5,115 nucleotides of DNA. It comes from Paraprevotella sp. GTDB lineage: Bacteria; Bacteroidota; Bacteroidia; Bacteroidales; Bacteroidaceae. The notes under the pieces are model-generated. The model ran no database searches, was not told the DNA's origin, and worked only from the letters and a program-made list of their open reading frames with translations. Shown here piece by piece: positions 1 through 5,115 of this stretch (position 1 is its first letter; the number at the start of each line of letters is the position of its first letter). The stretch covers positions 1 to 5,115 of the forward strand of contig JAFOXE010000028.1 of the NCBI GenBank assembly GCA_017425765.1, in the 5' to 3' direction. A program made the position numbers and the translations under genes.

Positions 1-2683
1 CTAGGACCATTTTCATGTGTGGATCTCCGTAGAGCTTCTGTGTGTAGGCATGAACCTCGTCAAAGCTAAGGAAACCCTTGAGTATCAATTCGGACACACC
101 TTTCTCCTTCACGATTTCTATATCAAAGTTACGCACCATGAAGTTTGTAAAGTTGTAGCGTGCCATTTCAAACAGCAGTTGGTTCTCGTCCAGACTATTC
201 TCAGGGTAGGCCAACATAAACACAAAATTACAAAACCGTTCGTCACTGAGCTCAACTCGTTGCTGAGTGGAGTCGGAGTCCTCTCCTCGTTCACGTCGGC
301 TCCAAAGATTACCTATGTCGAACTTATTATCGTTCAGCAAGCGTCCTTCCTTCACGCCCTTTACAATATAGTTAGCCAAGTCGCTGATCTCGTTTTTCGG
401 ATACTTCGTAATCACCTCCTTCAATGCAGTTAAGAACGTATCACGCTGCCCGGCATACAATTGACTCATGGCACGAATAAAGATGAACTTGGGTAAGTGT
501 GTACCCTCCGGGAAGTCGGTACGTGCCAACTGATAGTTACGTTCCACCTCGTCGTATTGCTCCTGTTGATAGGCAGCATACGTAGCGGCATAGAGAGAAT
601 CTTCTATGTGTTTTCCGTGTTTGGCATACAACTCGTAGTTCGGATTCTTCAGCAATAAAGCGTATTTGCTACTTGGGAATTCCTCAATAAGCTTAGTACG
701 ATAAAATTGTGCCTTCCCCACATCACCTTTTCGTCCGTTCAGAAGGAAAAGATGATAGTATACATTATCCATTGAGGTGTAGTTCGGGAAGTCGGTGAGC
801 AAACGGGTTAATGTACGATCGGCTAAAGGGAAATTCTCCAACTTTTCCATCTCAAGGATTCCAGAATTATATAATCCATCGCTAAGCAGCTGATTGGACG
901 ACTGCAGCTGTTCCTCTGTAAACGGAATTTGTCTAAGATAATATTCTCTCTCATGTGGGTCGTTGGCTATACTATCCAATCGTGCCTGTTCCTCATCGCT
1001 CAGGATGTCTTCTCCCCCATTACCGTTACCATCGGCCGATAAGGAGTCGCTCTCCTCGTCGTAGTTGTACTCGGCAAACTCACTGTTCATCACGGTACCC
1101 TTGTCGCTTCGTCGCCAATTGTCTTCGTTCGCACGATTACCCCATCGACGACGGAAGTCGTTCTTTCCCTGCATCACCGCTGTGGGATTGTAGAAATACC
1201 AAGCACCTTGATTCCTTCCTCCCATATTTGTGGCTGCATTGGAGCCTCGGTTGGCACCCGCCTGACCAGCAACAGGAGGCATCGCTCCGGTGCCCCCACT
1301 ATTTCCGACACCGCCATTAAGGGCTGCAGCTTTCTTTGCTTCTTCCTTTTCTTTTCGTTTCAATTCGTCTATCACGCGGTCGATGGCAGCCAATCGCTCG
1401 TTCTCGGGCATCTTGGCCAATGCCTGCAAACTATCTTGAAGTTCTACGGCAGCAATGTGCGGTGCCACCTCGGTCAGTATCTCATTTCTTCGGTGCGATT
1501 CTTTGTATTCTTCATGTTCCTTATCAAGAATTCCCATCAAATCGGCATAACATGTTTGTGCCTTTACATACTCTTCTTGTTGCCAGTAGATGTCACCTAG
1601 GCGCATCAACAACACAGCCTTGGCTATGCCGTTGCGTGTGCTCTTGTCGATTCCGCTTTGATATGCTCCGATACAATGAGCCGTGTCCTGAACGGAAAGA
1701 TATATATTGCCAATGGCATAATAAACCTGGTCGAGATATTCCTTGTTTTTGTCGCTCTTGGCCATTCTCTGCAACCTCTTAATCATGCGCTTGTATTGCC
1801 CTTTCGACATAACCTCACTCTGCATCACACGGGCATTGAGTGCTAACTCGTAAGGAGGATTGCTGCGGATTACCTTCTTTAGCGATTTATAGGCCTCGGC
1901 ATTCTGTCCCTCGGAACGATAGAGTTGAGCCAAAAGGAAATTAAGGCGGGCACGCAATTTCTTGCGATTTTCTTTTTTAATGGTCTTTTTGAGATATGGT
2001 ATCGCCTCTTTGTACTGCTCGGTAAGTATCAGATAATTGGCGTAAGAAGCGTCACGTTCTATGGCTCCTTTCTTGGTCAGCGTGTCGCGCTTGATTTTAT
2101 TGAACACGTCCTCGGCATCATAGGGCCACTCCAACAGCACATAGCAACGAGCCAAGTAGGCACGTGCCACCGACACCACCTCGGGTTGGGTTGCATAAAG
2201 ACGGATAATGTAATTAAAGATGGAAGCTGCTTCTATGAAATTACCTTGTTGAAACTGCGCCTTACCCATCAAAAGCCACGCATTTTTCAAGAAGGGGTTA
2301 AACTCTTTTCGGGCATAGAAAGCACGTTCCTTGTCGGTGAGTTTCTTGCTCACATTACGCACCGGACGACGTTTGATGGAGTGCCTTTTGATGGCTTTCT
2401 CGCATTTCTCAATGGCGCGTTCGTAGTTTCCCTTACCGATTCCCTGCGTTTTCTTATCGGCCACGATGTACATGGGTAACAATGTGGTATAGTCGTCTTG
2501 ATGACTGTTTTCCTGCGCAGTCAGACCCTCTTTATAGGCTTCGTGTCCATTATAGTAAGTGTTGAAACGGGCGGTAGCAGCATGGTAAAAACGTGTAGCC
2601 GCCGTATTCTTTTTGGTGGAACACGCCGTAATAGCCAGCAGAGCGAGAGCTGCGATAAGTATATGAGCCGAGAGTCCTTTCAA
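1..2683 (-). CDS. PorW/SprE-like TPR lipoprotein, C-terminus cut off by window edge
   Basis: A single frame stays open for 894 codons from 2683 to the left edge, with no stop in the window. An in-frame TAG (2687-2689) limits the start to TTG at 2683 or ATT at 2686; TTG is preferred. The N-terminus is a lipoprotein signal (hydrophobic residues 8-18, lipobox I-T-A-C with Cys21), followed by STKKN, which lacks the acidic run that sends Bacteroidetes lipoproteins to the surface; I infer a periplasm-facing anchor. TPR-like helical pairs appear at about residues 135-165, 250-285, 320-345 and 638-675. A Lys/Glu-rich coil (about 430-450) and a Gly/Asn/Ala-rich linker (about 452-494) split the TPR arrays. 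A conserved block follows: WYFYN (495-499), WGNR (514-517) and EDNW (520-523). Near the end is NFTNFM (844-849). This layout matches, from memory, the PorW/SprE family, a TPR lipoprotein of the type IX secretion/gliding machinery. Many Bacteroidales carry homologues without a proven T9SS role, so the function here is inferred. It lies 121 bases downstream of the small membrane gene. Confidence 0.85.
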   Translation of the reverse strand, partial: MKGLSAHILIAALALLAITACSTKKNTAATRFYHAATARFNTYYNGHEAYKEGLTAQENSHQDDYTTLLPMYIVADKKTQGIGKGNYERAIEKCEKAIKRHSIKRRPVRNVSKKLTDKERAFYARKEFNPFLKNAWLLMGKAQFQQGNFIEAASIFNYIIRLYATQPEVVSVARAYLARCYVLLEWPYDAEDVFNKIKRDTLTKKGAIERDASYANYLILTEQYKEAIPYLKKTIKKENRKKLRARLNFLLAQLYRSEGQNAEAYKSLKKVIRSNPPYELALNARVMQSEVMSKGQYKRMIKRLQRMAKSDKNKEYLDQVYYAIGNIYLSVQDTAHCIGAYQSGIDKSTRNGIAKAVLLMRLGDIYWQQEEYVKAQTCYADLMGILDKEHEEYKESHRRNEILTEVAPHIAAVELQDSLQALAKMPENERLAAIDRVIDELKRKEKEEAKKAAALNGGVGNSGGTGAMPPVAGQAGANRGSNAATNMGGRNQGAWYFYNPTAVMQGKNDFRRRWGNRANEDNWRRSDKGTVMNSEFAEYNYDEESDSLSADGNGNGGEDILSDEEQARLDSIANDPHEREYYLRQIPFTEEQLQSSNQLLSDGLYNSGILEMEKLENFPLADRTLTRLLTDFPNYTSMDNVYYHLFLLNGRKGDVGKAQFYRTKLIEEFPSSKYALLLKNPNYELYAKHGKHIEDSLYAATYAAYQQEQYDEVERNYQLARTDFPEGTHLPKFIFIRAMSQLYAGQRDTFLTALKEVITKYPKNEISDLANYIVKGVKEGRLLNDNKFDIGNLWSRRERGEDSDSTQQRVELSDERFCNFVFMLAYPENSLDENQLLFEMARYNFTNFMVRNFDIEIVKEKGVSELILKGFLSFDEVHAYTQKLYGDPHMKMVL

Positions 2684-2697
2684 AATCTAATGTTACG

Positions 2698-2705
2698 CAA
2701 ATATA
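2698..2705 (-). promoter_or_regulatory. candidate -7 element for the TPR lipoprotein gene
   Basis: Read on the minus strand this is TATATTTG, an exact match to the Bacteroidetes -7 consensus TAnnTTTG. It lies 14 bases before the TTG start, so transcription would begin only about 7-10 bases upstream of the start codon. No TTTG or TTG is visible at the usual upstream distance, where the sequence is a run of A on the minus strand. The promoter is therefore half-supported, and readthrough from the aroA transcript is an alternative or additional source of mRNA. Confidence 0.4.
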
Positions 2706-2744
2706 AACTTATAGCTCGGTTTTTTATTGCCTTTATGGAGAGAA

Positions 2745-2762
2745 AAATATCTTAAGATATTT
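2745..2762. repeat. perfect 18-bp palindrome between the small membrane gene and the TPR gene
   Basis: AAATATCTTAAGATATTT is perfectly self-complementary over 18 bases. As leftward RNA it could fold as a 7-bp stem with a TTAA loop, followed by more T residues and then CTCTC. It sits about 43 bases past the stop of the 141-residue gene and about 40 bases upstream of the candidate TPR promoter. It could be a weak attenuating terminator or a dimeric protein-binding site. The stem is almost all A/T, so strong termination is unlikely. Confidence 0.45.
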
Positions 2763-2804
2763 GGTGTGGAGAAACAAATTGCTCAAGAAGGTGCATAAAA
2801 GTGG

Positions 2805-3230
2805 TTAATGCAAACGACGTTCGCCCACAATCAAGAATACCTCGTCCTTGATGCCGTCGGGCAAGGCCACACCACGCAATTGCAAGCTACGCACCCAACC
2901 GGCCACCTCTTCGTTGCGCATGGTGTAGAGAATTTCTCTGAATTCATCGCAGTTTTCTTCGGTGTAATCGGCCGAATCATATCCACAGAATCGATCCAAT
3001 TCTTCGTCATTATAGTATTCAATATCCCTACTCACGGCAGCCAACAAACTGTCCTTTTCGCACGTTTCGTGCTGGCCGCAACATTCAGAGTCCACTGTAA
3101 CCACCTCGGGCATCTCCTCCAGTTCGCCGGCTTCAATGCGTTTTTGCAGCGTACGATTACGACACCATCCGGCCACGAGGGCGATGATACCTAACAAAAA
3201 TAATGCGGATATAGTATATAGGAATATCAT
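2805..3230 (-). CDS. small single-pass membrane protein with a Cys/His cluster, function unknown
   Basis: This is a complete 141-residue protein. Residues 2-22 form one hydrophobic helix ending W-C-R-N-R, so the basic residues after it suggest the soluble part faces the cytoplasm. A Pro/acidic linker leads to CC-GQ-H-ET-C (Cys50, Cys51, His54, Cys57), then an acidic segment EYYNDEELDRF (71-81) and EFREILYTM (96-104). The last third, VAGWVRSLQLRGVALPDGI, is compact and helix-like. The start ATG overlaps the aroA stop as ATGA, and there is no Shine-Dalgarno motif in front, which points to translational coupling. I recall homologues next to aroA in Bacteroidales, some labelled 'phospholipase', but no lipase Ser/His motif is visible and I would not carry that name over. 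The Cys/His cluster could bind a metal ion or be redox active; that is inference. Confidence 0.85.
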   Translation of the reverse strand: MIFLYTISALFLLGIIALVAGWCRNRTLQKRIEAGELEEMPEVVTVDSECCGQHETCEKDSLLAAVSRDIEYYNDEELDRFCGYDSADYTEENCDEFREILYTMRNEEVAGWVRSLQLRGVALPDGIKDEVFLIVGERRLH

Positions 3231-4474
3231 GATTCTGTAAGGTTGAATCCGGCCGTCTGCAAGTTATCCCAGTATCGAGGATAAGACTTACTCACTACTT
3301 CGGGATTATTGATCACTATCGAGGTCAAACGTTGGCAACATGGAGCAAAAGCCATGGCCATGCGATGATCCTCGTAGGTGTCGACGCAGGGATACTCCTC
3401 GGGGCGGCATCGCTCACCATTCCAATAGAGAATACTGTCTTGTTCCGACTCAATTACATAACCCAACTTGCGTAGTTCACACTGCAGAGCCACCATGCGG
3501 TCGGTTTCTTTTATCTTTAGACTTTGCAGTCCAGTAAAGCGGAAGGGAATATTCAACATGGCACAAGTCACCACAAAGGTCTGTGCCAAATCGGGTTGAT
3601 TCACGAAGTCAATCTCAGCAAGACTTGCTGTAACGGGAATTTTACGAAGACGAACACACTCGCAACCTTCCTCATCGGTAATGAAATCGGTGCTCACCCC
3701 CAAGATGCGAAACATACGTTGCACCTCGCTATCGCCCTGATAACTGTTACGACACAAGCCGGGCAAAAGCACCTCGGCTTCAGAATCTTCGGAAAGAGCC
3801 ACCATCTGATACCAATAAGAAGCTGCACTCCAATCGTTCTCCACCTTATAAGGAACAGACTCATAGGGCACAGGCTGCACTAGTATTTGATGATCACCTC
3901 GCCACGCGGCTTCAGCACCAAAATCGCGCATAATCTGCAAGGTCAAATCTATGTATGGGCGCGACACTATATTACCTTCAAGACTCAATGTCAAACCGTT
4001 CTTCAGCATAGGAGCAATCATAAGCAACGCAGAAATGTATTGCGAACTGATGTGACCGGGTAAACTAAGCTCCCCACCTTGATAAGTTCCTCCACTGATG
4101 CGAAGAGGCGGGAAACCTTCTTTCTCCACATACTCGATGTGGGCACCTAAGGCTCTCAAAGCATCCACAAGCACTGCAATCGGGCGATGTTTCATTCGCT
4201 CAGTGCCGGTTATTACCTGCTTTCCGGGTGTCACGGCTAGATAAGCCGTAAGGAAACGCATAGCCGTACCGGCAGCCATAATGTCGATTTGTTCGTCGGT
4301 GCTGTTCAAGGCACGCTGCATTACGAATGTGTCGTCACATTCCGATACATTATTCAGTTCACATCCCCCCTTACTCATAGCATGTATAATAAGTGCTCGG
4401 TTGCTGATACTTTTGCTAGCTGGCAGCATAATACGGCAACGCAAACGTGCAGGTGGAGTCAGTTTATAGCGCAT
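3227..4474 (-). CDS. aroA: 3-phosphoshikimate 1-carboxyvinyltransferase (EPSP synthase)
   Basis: A complete 415-residue cytoplasmic enzyme that joins shikimate-3-phosphate and phosphoenolpyruvate to make EPSP, the sixth step of chorismate synthesis. The family landmarks run in order: LPASKSISNRA (17-27, with the PEP/substrate-binding Lys21, Ser22 and Arg26), GTAMR (69-73), RMKHRPI (93-99, Arg97), SSQ (143-145), DWSAASYWY (214-222), catalytic-type Asp295 in QPDLAQT, KETDR (322-326), DHRMAM (369-374) and KSYP (396-399). Length is close to the 427 residues of the E. coli enzyme, so both inverse alpha/beta domains are present. The segment facing the PEP/glyphosate site reads AAGTAMRF where E. coli has NAGTAMRP. 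The ATG start has AAGGG on its 5' side, but only two bases away, and lies about 25 bases after the predicted transcription start. It is the first gene of the leftward block and overlaps the next gene by four bases. Confidence 0.96.
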   Translation of the reverse strand: MRYKLTPPARLRCRIMLPASKSISNRALIIHAMSKGGCELNNVSECDDTFVMQRALNSTDEQIDIMAAGTAMRFLTAYLAVTPGKQVITGTERMKHRPIAVLVDALRALGAHIEYVEKEGFPPLRISGGTYQGGELSLPGHISSQYISALLMIAPMLKNGLTLSLEGNIVSRPYIDLTLQIMRDFGAEAAWRGDHQILVQPVPYESVPYKVENDWSAASYWYQMVALSEDSEAEVLLPGLCRNSYQGDSEVQRMFRILGVSTDFITDEEGCECVRLRKIPVTASLAEIDFVNQPDLAQTFVVTCAMLNIPFRFTGLQSLKIKETDRMVALQCELRKLGYVIESEQDSILYWNGERCRPEEYPCVDTYEDHRMAMAFAPCCQRLTSIVINNPEVVSKSYPRYWDNLQTAGFNLTES

Positions 4475-4507
4475 ATCCCTTGTTTTTTATACCGATAGAT
4501 GTGACGA

Positions 4508-4538
4508 CAAATGTATACAAAAATTTGCATAGTTCAAA
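4508..4538 (-). promoter_or_regulatory. aroA promoter
   Basis: On the minus strand TTTG (4538-4535) is followed by 19 bases and then TACATTTG (4515-4508). This is an exact fit to the Bacteroidetes TTTG / TAnnTTTG promoter. Transcription should start near 4500-4502, giving a leader of roughly 25 bases before the aroA ATG. Its -33 half overlaps the -33 half of the rightward tRNA promoter. Confidence 0.75.
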
Positions 4539-4555
4539 AAGAATCTATACTTTTG
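4524..4555 (+). promoter_or_regulatory. tRNA-Pro promoter
   Basis: TTTG (4524-4527), a 20-base spacer and TACTTTTG (4548-4555) match the Bacteroidetes promoter pattern on the plus strand. The predicted transcription start near 4561-4562 leaves only about 11 bases before the mature tRNA 5' end, as expected for a tRNA unit. The element interleaves with the divergent aroA promoter. Confidence 0.75.
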
Positions 4556-4572
4556 CAGTCGCTAACGAGAAA

Positions 4573-4647
4573 CGGGATGTAGCTCAGTCCGGTTAGAGTA
4601 CTCGTCTGGGGGGCGAGTGGTCGCTGGTTCGAATCCAGTCATCCCGA
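4573..4647 (+). tRNA. tRNA-Pro, anticodon GGG
   Basis: A full 75-base cloverleaf can be folded by eye. The acceptor stem is CGGGATG with CATCCCG and discriminator A. The D stem is GCTC/GAGT with an AGTCCGGTTA loop. The anticodon stem is CTCGT/GCGAG with loop CTGGGGG, which places GGG at 34-36 and G at 37. The variable loop is five bases, and the T stem is GCTGG/CCAGT around TTCGAAT. The anticodon reads proline CCC (and CCU by wobble). The bases after the discriminator are CAG, so the full CCA end is not encoded and must be added by the CCA-adding enzyme. Confidence 0.96.
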
Positions 4648-4653
4648 CAGAAG

Positions 4654-4685
4654 AAAGGCTTTGCAAATATTCGCAAAGCCTTTTT
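4654..4685 (+). terminator. intrinsic terminator of the tRNA-Pro unit
   Basis: AAAGGCTTTGC (4654-4664) pairs perfectly with GCAAAGCCTTT (4673-4683) around an 8-base loop, and the 3' arm runs into a TTTTT tract. It starts seven bases after the tRNA 3' end. This is a textbook Rho-independent terminator and indicates a single-gene tRNA transcript. Confidence 0.92.
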
Positions 4686-4839
4686 GTTGTATTTCCCCTC
4701 ACACATACTTCAACAACTTACACACAAATTGTGTTTCAAAGGCACGAACCCTAAGGCTACTATTTTCAAAGAAAAACTAAACAGAAAACCTATCTCACTA
4801 GCTTTTTAAGAATAATCTTTCTCTAAAAAAATAAAATAC

Positions 4840-4871
4840 TTGCAAGGTGTTATTTTTTTTGATTAGCTTTG
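4840..4871 (+). promoter_or_regulatory. promoter of the secreted-protein gene
   Basis: TTG (4840-4842), a 21-base spacer and TAGCTTTG (4864-4871) fit the Bacteroidetes promoter pattern. Transcription would start near 4877-4879, giving an A-rich 5' leader of about 60 bases with no Shine-Dalgarno motif before the ATG at 4940. The -33 TTG lies inside the 8-base palindrome CTTGCAAG and the -7 box lies inside a longer inverted repeat. Confidence 0.6.
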
Positions 4872-4879
4872 TAAAGCTA
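4864..4879. repeat. inverted repeat covering the -7 box of the secreted-protein promoter
   Basis: TAGCTTT and AAAGCTA flank a GT centre, a perfect 7-bp inverted repeat. It covers the whole -7 element and the predicted transcription start, a position where a bound dimeric regulator would block RNA polymerase. It may equally be a chance product of A/T-rich promoter sequence. Confidence 0.4.
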
Positions 4880-4939
4880 TTTCTGTTTAAGTAAAAAGAA
4901 ACCGAATACGTAATAAATATAGTTTAATACATCTCAATC

Positions 4940-5115
4940 ATGAAAAAGAATTTCTTTTATTTAATTTCAATTGCTATCGCATCGTTTGGTGCATTGCCGA
5001 CAATTGCACAGGATGAAAACGTTGTAACCTTGTCGGGCAATGCATACATTACAACTAATTCCGAAAAGGATGCAGAAAGAACACATGCAGCCGTTATAGA
5101 TGAGCCCAACTGCGC
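4940..5115 (+). CDS. N-terminus of a secreted protein of unknown function, cut off by window edge
   Basis: An ATG followed by 58 codons stays open to the right edge. The first 23 residues form a clear Sec signal peptide: MKKN, a hydrophobic core (FFYLISIAIASF), then LPTIA with probable signal peptidase I cleavage before QDENV. There is no lipobox cysteine, so the product should be periplasmic or secreted rather than lipid-anchored. The mature start, NVVTLSGNAYITTNSEKDAE, looks like the beginning of a beta-rich domain, and one cysteine is present just before the edge. Too little is present to name a family. A carbohydrate-binding or surface-enzyme module would be in keeping with the order, but that is only a guess. 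The gene has its own promoter and is separated from the tRNA unit by a strong terminator. Confidence 0.8.
   Translation, partial: MKKNFFYLISIAIASFGALPTIAQDENVVTLSGNAYITTNSEKDAERTHAAVIDEPNC

Larger units (their letters stand above)
4648..4939. other. intergenic region without a gene
   Basis: Apart from the tRNA terminator at its left end and the promoter and leader of the secreted-protein gene at its right end, this A+T-rich stretch shows no convincing coding frame on either strand. It holds a small inverted repeat (ACACAA-A-TTGTGT, 4722-4734) and runs of A and T. I see no recognisable riboswitch or small RNA. Confidence 0.6.

Noticed and set aside
1925..2479. 184-codon plus-strand frame, and other plus-strand frames at 17-433, 955-1320, 1208-1600, 1336-1782, 1658-1846 and 2498-2755
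   Set aside because: All lie antisense to the continuous TPR lipoprotein frame, overlap one another, and give low-complexity or Cys/Leu/Phe-rich products with no recognisable motif.
2808..3194. 128-codon plus-strand frame opposite the small membrane gene
   Set aside because: It mirrors the minus-strand gene almost exactly, whereas the minus-strand protein has a membrane helix, structured motifs and a coupled start.
2805..3230. naming the 141-residue protein a phospholipase
   Set aside because: No lipase catalytic motif is present; the label on homologues, as I recall it, appears to be inherited annotation.
3340..3883. plus-strand frames opposite aroA
   Set aside because: They are shadows of a complete EPSP synthase with all family motifs.
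4573..4685. tRNA gene as an integration (att) site
   Set aside because: No repeated copy of the tRNA 3' end, integrase gene or element boundary is visible nearby.
4722..4734. ACACAA-A-TTGTGT inverted repeat as an operator
   Set aside because: It is short, lies more than 100 bases upstream of the nearest promoter, and is expected by chance in A/T-rich DNA.

Overview
The window looks like chromosomal DNA from a member of the Bacteroidales (Bacteroides/Prevotella-like). The evidence is the promoter style (TTTG or TTG, a 19-21 base spacer, then TAnnTTTG, the Bacteroidetes primary sigma factor pattern), A-rich translation starts with little Shine-Dalgarno sequence, and a TPR lipoprotein of the PorW/SprE type. 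No mobile element, CRISPR array or phage gene is visible.

Layout. A leftward block runs from about 4540 down to the left edge. It begins with aroA (4474-3227), a complete 415-residue EPSP synthase of the shikimate pathway. A 141-residue single-pass membrane protein (3230-2805) follows and overlaps aroA by four bases (ATGA). After a 121-base gap comes a large TPR lipoprotein (2683 to the left edge, at least 894 residues, C-terminus cut off). This last gene is the largest feature in the window. It is open in one frame across the whole stretch, but its only plausible start is TTG (or ATT), because an in-frame TAG lies just upstream.

To the right, a tRNA-Pro(GGG) gene (4573-4647) runs rightward from a promoter interleaved with the leftward aroA promoter, and ends in a strong intrinsic terminator (4654-4685). 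An A+T-rich stretch without a gene (4648-4939) then leads to the first 58 codons of a secreted protein of unknown function (4940 to the right edge), which has its own promoter.

How the genes relate. aroA and the small membrane gene are almost certainly one translationally coupled unit. The TPR lipoprotein may be read through from them, may have its own promoter just before its start, or both. Nothing in the sequence ties aroMatic synthesis to the envelope proteins mechanistically; they may simply share a transcript. I see no clear new multi-gene system. The points most worth a second look are the Cys/His-containing small membrane protein, the almost leaderless non-ATG start of the PorW/SprE-like gene, and the overlapping divergent promoters of aroA and tRNA-Pro.
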